In this document: positions 39,908 to 48,186 of the stretch, in pieces
How positions within the stretch are numbered: the stretch's first letter is position 1
Layout: every line of letters starts with the position of its first letter
Source of the DNA: Candidatus Aminicenantota bacterium
GTDB lineage: Bacteria; Acidobacteriota; Aminicenantia; UBA2199
Assembly (NCBI GenBank): GCA_016934745.1
Contig: JAFGSF010000006.1
Location: 1 to 64,000 of the forward strand
Length of the DNA: 64,000 bases
Reading direction: 5' to 3'
Program-made: the position numbers and the translations under genes
The notes under the pieces: generated by a model
The model's input: only the letters and a program-made list of their open reading frames with translations
What the model was told of the DNA's origin: nothing
Databases searched by the model: none

Positions 39908-41101
39908 TTAGCCTGATTGGCTTTTTTTAGATCCGCTCTTTTCCAGCAATGCTTTTGCCCGAGCATGGGCCACCTGGCAAAAATATTCGGACCAACCGTC
40001 CAACCGCCCTGTTTCCAAATGGGCATGGGCCGGGCACCAGAGGCACAAATTGACGATTGGACAGGCGCGGCATTTTCTCGTGAATTCAGGATCGGATGAT
40101 GTCATGGCGCGCACCCGCGGCACTAGGCTGTTCCAGGCTTCGGACAGAGTGGTTTTTTTCAGGTCGACGATGCAATCGCGATGTCGGAGCGAGGAACACA
40201 AATGAAAATGACCTTCCGGGCTGACCGTGAAACCATTTCTGCCGGTGCCGCAGCGGAATAGGTGCCGGCAATCATGATGCTCATCCGCAGAAAAAACGAA
40301 CTGCTCGCAATTATTTTTCATGACCGTAAAACGCTCTTCGTCGCCTTGTTCGATGGCTACGATCTCATCGGCATGAAGTCGTTCTGCCCGGATGTCTTCG
40401 TTCTTGGCCGGATCACCGTCAAAGCGCAGATGGAGCAATGGATCGAAACGAAAAAAATCCATAGTCTGCTTGCGGCAGAATTCGGCAATGGCGGGAAGTT
40501 CCGCGACATTGCTGCGCATGGCCATGGCTTTCAAACGCACCTGGATGCCGTTATCCAGGAGCAGATGCAGTCCGCGCTGAAAGGCGCGAAACGACCCGGG
40601 TCGGCGAGTCACCCGTTCATAGGTTTCCGCGGTGGCGCCATAGACGGTGACTTCGATATGCCGGGGCGGAAACTTTTTGAATAGGGCGATATGTTCTTCG
40701 CTGATCAGGCAGGCATTGGAATATACCGACACCAGTAAACCCTTCCTTTTCAACATCAGGTAAATCTCGCTGAAATCCTTGCGCAGCATCGGCTCACCTC
40801 CGGTGAGCAGGCACCACAAGCTGCCCATGGCCACGGATTGGTTCACGATGTCCGCGATTTGGTCGAATGAAAGTTCTGTTTTTTGCACCCCGGGATTATC
40901 AGCAGGGAGATTGATGTAGCAATGCCGGCAGTCGAGGTTGCAGCGTGCGGTCAGTTCGAGATCAAACGCAAACGGGACGTTTTTCGCACGGGCCAGGTCC
41001 CAGATCTTGTATTGCGACAATGATATTGAACTGATGAATTTATTTTTCATTTTTCCCGGTGCAGCAGGCTTCGCAGTCGGTTTCAGGATAAATTCTAGCA
41101 T
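39908..41101 (-). CDS. Radical SAM/SPASM protein
   Basis: 397 residues from ATG 41101 (ATG 41050 gives a start with a weak ribosome site and is equally possible). C54-x3-C58-x2-C61 in LTARCNLDCRHC, CLLTGGEPMLR, and a SPASM domain (about 285-385) with CRHLFRCGTG, CSSLRHRDC, CRACPIVNLCLWC and YFCQVAHAR. It is similar in build to the proteins at 41193 and 43195. Divergent from the 41193 gene and followed by a methyltransferase. Confidence 0.8.
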   Translation of the reverse strand: MLEFILKPTAKPAAPGKMKNKFISSISLSQYKIWDLARAKNVPFAFDLELTARCNLDCRHCYINLPADNPGVQKTELSFDQIADIVNQSVAMGSLWCLLTGGEPMLRKDFSEIYLMLKRKGLLVSVYSNACLISEEHIALFKKFPPRHIEVTVYGATAETYERVTRRPGSFRAFQRGLHLLLDNGIQVRLKAMAMRSNVAELPAIAEFCRKQTMDFFRFDPLLHLRFDGDPAKNEDIRAERLHADEIVAIEQGDEERFTVMKNNCEQFVFSADEHHDCRHLFRCGTGRNGFTVSPEGHFHLCSSLRHRDCIVDLKKTTLSEAWNSLVPRVRAMTSSDPEFTRKCRACPIVNLCLWCPAHAHLETGRLDGWSEYFCQVAHARAKALLEKSGSKKSQSG

Positions 41102-41157
41102 GGCATCTTGATTACTTCAAGCAATCTGGGTACCAGGGAAAATAAAACTAAAATGGT

Positions 41158-41186
41158 TTGAGTTATTGGGACTGGTTTGGTATAAT
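41158..41186 (+). promoter_or_regulatory. Promoter of the radical SAM-kinase fusion, extended -10, leaderless
   Basis: TTGAGT (41158-41163), 17 nt, TATAAT (41181-41186) preceded by TGG, which makes it an extended -10, then six bases and ATG 41193. It serves 41193-45010. Confidence 0.6.
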
Positions 41187-41192
41187 TTGGCC

Positions 41193-43202
41193 ATGGCTAA
41201 AGCTGATTTTTCCATTAAAAGGATTCACAATCCTATGCCGAGATTGCCCCTTGAGGGCAACATCGACCTTACGTACCGATGCAATAACAATTGCCGCCAT
41301 TGCTGGGTCAATGTGAAAAACTCCCGCGAGGAACAGCGCAAGGAACTCGGCACCTGGGAATGGCTGGATATCATCGATCAGGCGCGTGCCCTCGGGGCGC
41401 GTGACTGGGCGATTTCCGGTGGCGAACCGCTGCTGCGGGAGGATTTCACCGAGGTGTTCGCTCATGTCCGCAAGAAAGCATCCTCTTGCTCCCTGAATAC
41501 GAATGGAACGCTGATCACGCCCGCCATTTCCCATTTGCTCAAGAAGGATTGTGTTGTGATGGTGTCGATATACGGCGCCACTGAGAAAGTACACGACCAT
41601 GTCACCCGCAATCCCGGAAGTTTTACCGCCGTTTTGAGGGGCATTGCCTATCTTCTGGAGGCCGGCGTGCGCCCGTTGATCCAACTCGTTCCCCTGATGG
41701 ACAATTTCAGCCAATGGCATGAGATGATCGCTTTGGTACAGGGTTTGGGCTTGGATTGGAGGATGGGTGCTGCCAGTTTGATCTTGTCTGCTTCGGGCGA
41801 CGAAGGCAGGAACGAAGAGATCCGGGCCCAGCGTCTGGCCCCGGCTCAGATCATCGAACTGAATCCGCCCAACGTCGCATATGAGGAAAGGCATACCCAG
41901 GCCGCTGCCTGCAAAACTAGGGTAGAGCAGCGCAGATATGGGGATTGCATTTCCGAGCGCAATATTTTCCATGTCGATCCGACGGGCAGCTTGAGCTTTT
42001 GCTGTTTTATCAAGGAGGAACAGTTGCGTTATGATTTAAAAAAAGGTTCCTTTGCCGAGGGCTGGGATAAATTTCTGCCTGCTTTGGCCAGCAAAGCCCA
42101 GGATTGCCTTGTTTTTGACCAGGAATGCCGAATTTGCGAATTGCAGCCCGATTGCCAAAGGTGTCCGGCCATGAGCTATCTTGAACATCGTCGGGCCGAG
42201 GCACCGTCCGGCTATCTTTGTCAACTCCTCAAGGAGGGAGAAAAATACAGGCAAAACTGGAAAACCTGTCACCAGCGTTATTTCCGGATAGCCGGCATCA
42301 CCATCGAGATGAATTGCGAACGTGAATTCATGGAAAACAGCTTCAGTCCAGCATTTCTTCCTTTTGCGGTCGCCCAGCCCGGTAACGACGTGCTCCGGCT
42401 AGAGTGTTTTTTCTCGCTGCCCGAATGGAACGAAAAACAGCTGGGAAAGCTCGTATATGATCAGGTGCCATGGATGATTTATCAAAAAGGAGATAGCTGG
42501 AGTTATCTTGCTTTCACGGAACACAACGGTGTGAAAGATATTCACCAGTTGGCTATATTTAGTGATGGCTATGCTCACGGCCGGATATTCAGCAATTCGG
42601 ATTATCGATTTCAAATAGGGAACTTGAATTCGCTGGCCATGATGCCTACCGACCAGATCTGGCTGGCTCAGGCGCTGCTGCCGCGGCAGGCATTTTTCAT
42701 CCATTCTTGCGGACTTGTCGTTGACGGCAACGGCCTGCTCTTTGTCGGCCATTCGCAGGCCGGAAAGTCGACCCTGGCAAAGCTCTTTGCCGGGCAGGCG
42801 GAACTATTGTGCGATGACCGCAACATCGTGCGTCGTTGGCCGCAGCAGGGCTGGCAGGTCCATGGGACCTGGAGCCACGGCGAACTCGCCCAGGTGTCGG
42901 CGGCTGCCGCTCCCTTGCGGGGGATGTTTTTTCTTGAACAATCGGCTGAAAACGCTGTGATTCCGATCCGGGAGCGGATGGAGTTCAGGAAAAGGCTCAT
43001 CCCTTGCCTGCCGCGGCCTTATGTGGATGCAAAATGGTGGGAAACCATTTGGCCCCTGATTTCCAGTATCGCTGACGATGTCCCTGCTTATGTTATTCGA
43101 TTTAACAAGAATGGCAAGATCGTCCCGTTGATTCGGGAACTGAATTCCGGTTTTGGGGCGAAACAGGCAGGTTTTCTCCAGCGTGATCACCCACGTGACT
43201 GA
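41193..43202 (+). CDS. Radical SAM/SPASM protein fused to an HPr-kinase-like domain
   Basis: 669 residues from ATG 41193. N-terminal radical SAM core with C30-x3-C34-x2-C37 (TYRCNNNCRHC) and AISGGEPLLR; SPASM region about 240-350 (DCISERN, SFCCFI, CRICELQPDCQRCP). From about 365 to 669 an HprK-related ATPase with P-loop GHSQAGKST (about 519-527) and LLCDDRNIVRRW, plus HGTWSHGE. Separate relatives of both halves occur in this island, so the fusion couples peptide modification and phosphorylation in one protein. It is followed by a radical SAM gene, precursor 3 and a PqqD gene. I am not aware of this exact fusion being described. Confidence 0.8.
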   Translation: MAKADFSIKRIHNPMPRLPLEGNIDLTYRCNNNCRHCWVNVKNSREEQRKELGTWEWLDIIDQARALGARDWAISGGEPLLREDFTEVFAHVRKKASSCSLNTNGTLITPAISHLLKKDCVVMVSIYGATEKVHDHVTRNPGSFTAVLRGIAYLLEAGVRPLIQLVPLMDNFSQWHEMIALVQGLGLDWRMGAASLILSASGDEGRNEEIRAQRLAPAQIIELNPPNVAYEERHTQAAACKTRVEQRRYGDCISERNIFHVDPTGSLSFCCFIKEEQLRYDLKKGSFAEGWDKFLPALASKAQDCLVFDQECRICELQPDCQRCPAMSYLEHRRAEAPSGYLCQLLKEGEKYRQNWKTCHQRYFRIAGITIEMNCEREFMENSFSPAFLPFAVAQPGNDVLRLECFFSLPEWNEKQLGKLVYDQVPWMIYQKGDSWSYLAFTEHNGVKDIHQLAIFSDGYAHGRIFSNSDYRFQIGNLNSLAMMPTDQIWLAQALLPRQAFFIHSCGLVVDGNGLLFVGHSQAGKSTLAKLFAGQAELLCDDRNIVRRWPQQGWQVHGTWSHGELAQVSAAAAPLRGMFFLEQSAENAVIPIRERMEFRKRLIPCLPRPYVDAKWWETIWPLISSIADDVPAYVIRFNKNGKIVPLIRELNSGFGAKQAGFLQRDHPRD

Positions 43203-44397
43203 CAACGCCAAAATTTTAAAAGAAGGCTATTCACGTTCGGTAACCGACCTGCGCTCTTTTTCGACCCATATCAATCACCTGCCCAGCTTGATCATCGAAT
43301 TGACCGATCGCTGCAACAACAATTGCCAGCACTGCTATATCAATCGTCCGGCCGGGGATCTGCAGGCTGCCGCCAGGGAGATGAAGACCGATTTCATTAA
43401 AGAACTGATCCGGCAGGCGGCTGATCTGGGGTGTCTTGACCTCAGGTTCACCGGGGGTGAACCTCTTTTGCGTGATGATTTTTTTGAGCTCTACCGTTTT
43501 GCGCGCATGAGCGGATTCAAGGTCCATATTTTTACCAACGCCCGTTTGATCAGTTCCGAACTGGTGAACTTGCTGAAAAAGATGCCTCCGGGGCAACCGG
43601 TTGGCATAACCGTATACGGCATGAATCCCGACAGTTATGAAAAAGTTTCCGGAGTGAAGGGCTCCTTTGAAGAGTTCCGGAAAGGCGTCCGGATGCTTCA
43701 GGAGAATCGGATCGATTTCGGTCTCAAACTGGTCGTGCTGCCTGATAACCGGGCCGATATCCCTGCATATGAATTCTGGATCCGGGACTTGTTCCAGGGC
43801 AGGAAAAAGCCGGCTTACATCCTTGGCTTGTTGCAAAGGGCCAGGCATGACGATGCGCAAAAAGATCGCCGCATTCGGCGCCTGAGAGGCAAGGCCGAGG
43901 AAATGGTCGATCTTGTCGCCCGGAGCGATGCTTACCAGGATGAATTACGCGATTTTTGCAGGCGCTACACCGGTTTGAAAAGCGATAAAATATTCGAGTG
44001 CGGTTTCGGCCAGTCCCTTTGCGTCGATGCCTATGGTTTTGCCCAGGGCTGCCTGCTGCTGCGCCACCCAGATCTGTTATACGGACTTCATACCGGGACA
44101 TTGGCTGAGGCGTTGCATGAATTCTTTCCGAAATTCAGTGACCGCCGCGCCGAGCACCCTTTGTTTCTTAGCCGTTGTGTCAATTGTTGTCTTCGGGGTC
44201 TTTGCGAACAATGCCCGGCCCAGTCTTGGATGGAACATGGCACCCTGGATACGCCGGTGGAATTTCAATGCCGGATCGCCCATGCCCATGCCCGCAAACT
44301 CGGCTTGCTCAAGGCAGGGGAAAATGGCTGGGAGATCAACGATTGGCAGCTCCGCTTGAAGCAAGCGAAAAACAATACCAGTTCAGTTGACAAATAA
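43195..44397 (+). CDS. Radical SAM/SPASM protein
   Basis: About 400 residues from GTG 43195 (GTG 43183 and the longer frame from 43153 are alternatives); the start overlaps the end of the fusion gene. Cluster motif C40-x3-C44-x2-C47 (LTDRCNNNCQHC), DLRFTGGEPLLR, and a SPASM domain with IFECGFGQSLC, GCLLLRH, CVNCCLRGLCEQC and FQCRIAHAHA. Very like the enzyme at 39908. It is followed 36 nt later by precursor 3. Confidence 0.8.
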   Translation: MTDNAKILKEGYSRSVTDLRSFSTHINHLPSLIIELTDRCNNNCQHCYINRPAGDLQAAAREMKTDFIKELIRQAADLGCLDLRFTGGEPLLRDDFFELYRFARMSGFKVHIFTNARLISSELVNLLKKMPPGQPVGITVYGMNPDSYEKVSGVKGSFEEFRKGVRMLQENRIDFGLKLVVLPDNRADIPAYEFWIRDLFQGRKKPAYILGLLQRARHDDAQKDRRIRRLRGKAEEMVDLVARSDAYQDELRDFCRRYTGLKSDKIFECGFGQSLCVDAYGFAQGCLLLRHPDLLYGLHTGTLAEALHEFFPKFSDRRAEHPLFLSRCVNCCLRGLCEQCPAQSWMEHGTLDTPVEFQCRIAHAHARKLGLLKAGENGWEINDWQLRLKQAKNNTSSVDK

Positions 44398-44414
44398 AAA
44401 AATAATGTTATTAT
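44387..44414 (+). promoter_or_regulatory. Promoter of precursor 3
   Basis: Perfect TTGACA (44387-44392), 16 nt, TATTAT (44409-44414); AAGGTG and then ATG 44434 follow. It lies in the end of the radical SAM gene, so the peptide may be made at a higher level than its enzymes. Confidence 0.6.
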
Positions 44415-44433
44415 CGTAAAATAAGGTGTAAAA

Positions 44434-44622
44434 ATGCAAAAAAAATGGCAAAAACCCGAGTTGGTTGTTTTGCGCAAGGGGCAGACCCAGGAGGCGATCC
44501 TGACCAATTGCAAAGCCCCCAGTGTTCCGGGTCAGCCGCAGCCCAATCCGATCGGCCAATACTGCGGCAATGACAAGGTGGGCGCCTGTCAGAACTGCCA
44601 GGCCCGCCCCGCCAATTCATAG
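44434..44622 (+). CDS. Candidate RiPP precursor peptide 3
   Basis: 62 residues with a ribosome site AAGGTG. Leader part QKKWQKPELVVL followed by KGQTQEAILTN; core with Cys at 26, 44, 52 and 55, Pro- and Gln-rich, ending RPANS. It does not show the C-x-x-G rhythm of precursors 1 and 2 but shares an aromatic-x-x-P leader motif. The C-terminal Ser could be a kinase target, as in phosphorylated lasso peptides, given the kinase fusion at 41193. Position between two radical SAM genes and a PqqD gene supports a precursor role. Confidence 0.65.
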   Translation: MQKKWQKPELVVLRKGQTQEAILTNCKAPSVPGQPQPNPIGQYCGNDKVGACQNCQARPANS

Positions 44623-44695
44623 GATAAGACGAGGCTGCCAAGCATCGTATCGCCATTGCCGAGACGATGTGCCGGTTCGTATGCGTTGAAATCTA

Positions 44696-45010
44696 ATGCA
44701 AACAACCATGAAAGATAAAATAATGTTGGATAATGTGTTTTCGCCATCCGTGGATGTGGTGGCTCGCAAGATCGAAGGCGAGACGATCATCATTCCCATC
44801 GTGGCCGGGATCGGCGATCTTGAGGACGATCTGTATACGCTCAACGAAACGGGCCAGGCGATCTGGGAAAAACTGGACGGGGAAAAAAGCATCCAGGTTA
44901 TTATTGAAGAGCTTGGCGCCGAGTATCAGGCGCCTCTGGCGGAGATCCAGGAAGATGTTCTCGGGATCATCGGGGAATTGGCCCGGAGAAAGATCATCAT
45001 CAGCGTCTGA
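44696..45010 (+). CDS. PqqD-type peptide-binding protein
   Basis: 104 residues from ATG 44696 (ATG 44708 and 44723 possible). DLEDDLYTLNETGQAIWEKLDGEKS and a C-terminal helical stretch ending ARRKIIISV follow the PqqD pattern. It is 73 nt after precursor 3 and should bind its leader for the radical SAM enzymes at 41193/43195. It converges on the gene at 45106. Confidence 0.8.
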   Translation: MQTTMKDKIMLDNVFSPSVDVVARKIEGETIIIPIVAGIGDLEDDLYTLNETGQAIWEKLDGEKSIQVIIEELGAEYQAPLAEIQEDVLGIIGELARRKIIISV

Positions 45011-45034
45011 CGGGCCATTGATTGAAGGGCCCGT
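45010..45034. terminator. Stem-loop at the end of the precursor 3 unit
   Basis: ACGGGCC (45010-45016) pairs with GGCCCGT (45028-45034), a 7-bp stem over an 11-nt loop that begins in the PqqD stop codon. No T-run, so only a weak terminator. Confidence 0.4.
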
Positions 45035-45105
45035 TCTCCGGCAAGTCATCGCCATCCATACTCTTGAAATTTCATCTGTTTTAAGTTCGATTGTTTGATT
45101 GGATC

Positions 45106-46503
45106 TTAATAAATGTCGGGAAAACCCTTGCCGGTTTGCTCATATTTCTCCAGAGAAATGATGCGGTTTATGGTTTCCATCATGTTTCGGAGGTCGTCCC
45201 TTGTTTTCGCCTGGCAATTTGCCAGCAGATCCCGTCGGACCGTCGTTTCATCCTTTTTTTCAAAAAACAACTGGTAAAAACCGTTGATCGCAACGGCCTC
45301 CGTCAATTCCAAACGCGCCGACAGTATTCTTCCGATCGCTATCTTGTCCTGAATGAGGGTAAAAGACCCCGGCCCCGTTTCCGGCGAAGCGAGGGCCGAT
45401 TTCAGGCTGGGTTCGTAATAGCTGACGACAAGATGGCATCCACCAAGATCGAATTTTTGCAGCTCATGGCCACGCACCATTGATCCCGCTTCCCCTTCTC
45501 CCTGAACCTCCAGTTTCCTAATGTATCCGGCTTCGGTCAGCTCTTCGCGCTCTTCCATCACCGGGGAAGCGATCCGCTCCCGGTTGCCTTTGACCTGAAA
45601 TTGGGACTTGTAGAACGAATTGCAGTAATTGATCGGCAGGGTGATGTTGTTTTCGACCGCATATTTCATCAGACGCAGCGCGGTCAGCTCGGACTCCAGC
45701 ACGGAGATCGATTCCTGGTGAAGGAACGTATAGTTGCGGGCCTTCAATTCCCTGTAATTATACATGGTCACCAGGAGCTGGTGCAGGTTGAGATGGGATA
45801 CTCCCAACTCCTGCATCAGGGCCATTGACTTTTTGACCGTTTCGAAATCCTCCGGAATGGCGGGGATCTCTACCGTTACCGTATCGATCACTCCCACGGC
45901 TTTTTTCACGCTTTCCAATCCATAGTTGTCGGCGCAGATATTGAAACGGATCTCGTTGAGGCCATGATCGCGCAGAGTGATGAGTTTTTCTTGATCGACC
46001 AGGTCGCCATTCGTATAAAGCCAGAGGTATAAATCGTTGCCATGGCGCTCCCTTATTCTCTTGATGTAAGCCAACAATTTGTCGAATGCCAGCAGTGGCT
46101 CTCCTCCACTGAATCCCACGCCCCGGTAACCGGCGTAGGCTAAAAAATCGACATAATCCTCCATTTCCCTGAAGACCATTCCATGCCCCGTGCAGGGCAG
46201 ATCGTCTTTCGTCACCTTCCTGTCCTGGGGGCAGAAAAAACAATCCGCGCTGCACAGTTGGTTGATGAACATGCATGACCAGAAACCTTCACCGCAGATC
46301 CGGCAGCCGCGTGACAGGGAACCGGTATGGGGCTTCGTTCCTGAAAAACTGAAGTTGACACGATCCTGTAAGAAATCCAGCAACTCCCGTCTCTCACGCT
46401 GGGCAGTGGCTGCCTCTTTTTCGGTCACCCAGCGGAGATCGTCGTAAACCCAACCAACGCTCTTGCGGACGTTCTCGATGTCCTGGTCGTGCTTTGGCAT
46501 CAT
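45106..46503 (-). CDS. Radical SAM protein with extra N-terminal Cys cluster
   Basis: 465 residues from ATG 46503, overlapping the stop of the previous gene (ATGA). C84-x3-C88-x2-C91 (CSADCFFC) is preceded by further Cys at 67, 70 and 77 (GCRICGEGFWSC). GVGFSGGEPLL and a C-terminal region without clear SPASM Cys follow. It resembles pyruvate-formate-lyase-activator-type radical SAM proteins rather than the SPASM enzymes of this island. Role unknown; the substrate could be one of the peptides or a separate protein. Confidence 0.7.
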   Translation of the reverse strand: MMPKHDQDIENVRKSVGWVYDDLRWVTEKEAATAQRERRELLDFLQDRVNFSFSGTKPHTGSLSRGCRICGEGFWSCMFINQLCSADCFFCPQDRKVTKDDLPCTGHGMVFREMEDYVDFLAYAGYRGVGFSGGEPLLAFDKLLAYIKRIRERHGNDLYLWLYTNGDLVDQEKLITLRDHGLNEIRFNICADNYGLESVKKAVGVIDTVTVEIPAIPEDFETVKKSMALMQELGVSHLNLHQLLVTMYNYRELKARNYTFLHQESISVLESELTALRLMKYAVENNITLPINYCNSFYKSQFQVKGNRERIASPVMEEREELTEAGYIRKLEVQGEGEAGSMVRGHELQKFDLGGCHLVVSYYEPSLKSALASPETGPGSFTLIQDKIAIGRILSARLELTEAVAINGFYQLFFEKKDETTVRRDLLANCQAKTRDDLRNMMETINRIISLEKYEQTGKGFPDIY

Positions 46504-48182
46504 TCATTCCCTGCCGGTTTGGCTTTGGTCTCCAGCAGCAGCTCGCGGCGGCGGGTCTCCGGGAAGCGCTCGATGGCGTAACGCAGCGTAGTCCGCGGGA
46601 TGGATGGGCCGTGTTTGAGCAAAAACCGCTCCAGCCGCTGCATGTCGCGCTTGCCGGCCTCGCGCAGCACCCAGCCGTTGGCCTTGTGGATCAGGTCGTC
46701 ATTGACCGGGAAAAGCTTGACCGCTTGTTCATAGATGATATCCAAAAAACCTTGTTTTTTCGTCAGCTTGAGGAATGAAACGATCGAAGCCCGCTTGACC
46801 CAGCGGTTGGGGTGGCCGGTCCAGGTTTTTATTTCAGTGACCAGCCGCGGATCGTTGGCAAGCAGGACGCCCATGACTTCGGGGCAGAATGTATCCACGG
46901 AGGCCCAATTGTCCAGGTAGTTCTGTTCCAGCCATTTTTTGACCTGGCCGAAGAGCCGGGGCGGGAATTCCTTTTTGAAACGGATCAGGATCAGGGCGGC
47001 AACGGCCTTGGCCTCGAGCTCGGGCCTGGGAAAAAGGATGGCGCACAATTCGAACGCCTGGTCGTAGTGCCATTCTTTTTTTATGGAGGAATACAAGTCG
47101 GCGGCCAAGGCGCGCACGGCTGGCGAAGGGATGCCGAAAGAGCGCACCGTTTCCTTGAAATATTTCTGTACCTGGCGGGCCCGTTCCGGGTCGGCCTGGG
47201 TGCGCAGCTTTTTCAGTGCCTGGCGGGCGATGGCTTGCGGAGTCAAAACGTTTTTTGGCATGGGAACCTCCTTTTGGGGCTCATGGCCGCGTATGATGTT
47301 TTTAAATGATGGTCGTTTTTGCGGGCGTGATTGGACAGCAGCGAATTTTACAGCAAAGGGACAATGGCGGCAAAAGTCGTGGCTAAATTTTCGCAGCATA
47401 GCCCGTCTTTTTTTCGATGCCAGCAGGATTTCAAGCCGCTCATCGGCCATGTTACCAAAACTGTACTTTTGATAATAGTCATGGCAACACAAATACAGAT
47501 TGCCGGTTACGCCGATGTAGAGGTTTTCAAAGTACCTGGCCGTGCACCAGACCTGGTCGGTGCCGTGATCGATGGCCGGCCCGGCGATATGGTTGAGCAT
47601 ACCTGCCCGGTTCATGACACCTTGATAAACAACTCTAACCGGGAAATCTCTCCAAAATTCTTTCATGCGCTTAAAATTTTTAACATGAATGGCATCGCCT
47701 TTGCCGTGAACGATGATGGACATCGGCGAGCCGGTTTCCCCCAAACTTTCGAATAAATGGGCCAAGTTTTTCCGGATGGGATCGATGTCGGCCGCGGGCG
47801 CACCCGTAGCCTGGTGGAACTCGTTTGGGTCGATAGCAGGAAGGTTGATGTGGAAACGGGAAATCAGCGGTTTTTCTCGTGATAAAAAACTGACCAGATC
47901 GGAGGTCATCCGGCTGCCGTTGGTGATAAACCAGTAATCAAAACCAAATCGGCTGAGCATCCTGAGCCTATCTCTGAAAAATGGATCGAGGGTCGGTTCA
48001 TTGTACGCGGCAAAACTGACGGTTTTGAGCCGCTTTTTGGGAAATGTGGCCAAAATGTCCTTCAGGATGGCTTCAAACAGATCCATGGGCATCACCCGTG
48101 CTTCGGGATGTTCATAATGGGCATTCTGGCAGTACCAGCATGTGTGGTTGCAAAACGTGCTGGTTTCGATCTGGGCGATCAT
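46500..48182 (-). CDS. Radical SAM/SPASM protein fused in frame to AlkD-like HEAT protein
   Basis: 560 residues from ATG 48182 (frame open a little further). Residues about 1-300: radical SAM with C11-x3-C15-x2-C18 (TFCNHTCWYC) and a short SPASM part (LYLCCHDYY, CRHCPF). Residues about 308-560: an AlkD-like DNA alkylation repair HEAT domain (ALKKLRTQAD, KKEWHYDQAFE, NWASVDTFC, HPNRWVKRASI). A strong AAGGAGG with ATG 47261 lies between the two, so the AlkD part can also be made alone. It follows the glycosyltransferase gene by 4 nt. Confidence 0.72.
   Translation of the reverse strand: MIAQIETSTFCNHTCWYCQNAHYEHPEARVMPMDLFEAILKDILATFPKKRLKTVSFAAYNEPTLDPFFRDRLRMLSRFGFDYWFITNGSRMTSDLVSFLSREKPLISRFHINLPAIDPNEFHQATGAPAADIDPIRKNLAHLFESLGETGSPMSIIVHGKGDAIHVKNFKRMKEFWRDFPVRVVYQGVMNRAGMLNHIAGPAIDHGTDQVWCTARYFENLYIGVTGNLYLCCHDYYQKYSFGNMADERLEILLASKKRRAMLRKFSHDFCRHCPFAVKFAAVQSRPQKRPSFKNIIRGHEPQKEVPMPKNVLTPQAIARQALKKLRTQADPERARQVQKYFKETVRSFGIPSPAVRALAADLYSSIKKEWHYDQAFELCAILFPRPELEAKAVAALILIRFKKEFPPRLFGQVKKWLEQNYLDNWASVDTFCPEVMGVLLANDPRLVTEIKTWTGHPNRWVKRASIVSFLKLTKKQGFLDIIYEQAVKLFPVNDDLIHKANGWVLREAGKRDMQRLERFLLKHGPSIPRTTLRYAIERFPETRRRELLLETKAKPAGNE
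47267..47273 (-). promoter_or_regulatory. Internal ribosome binding site before the AlkD part
   Basis: AAGGAGG on the minus strand, 5 nt before ATG 47261, inside an otherwise continuous reading frame. Confidence 0.55.
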
Positions 48183-48186
48183 GAAC

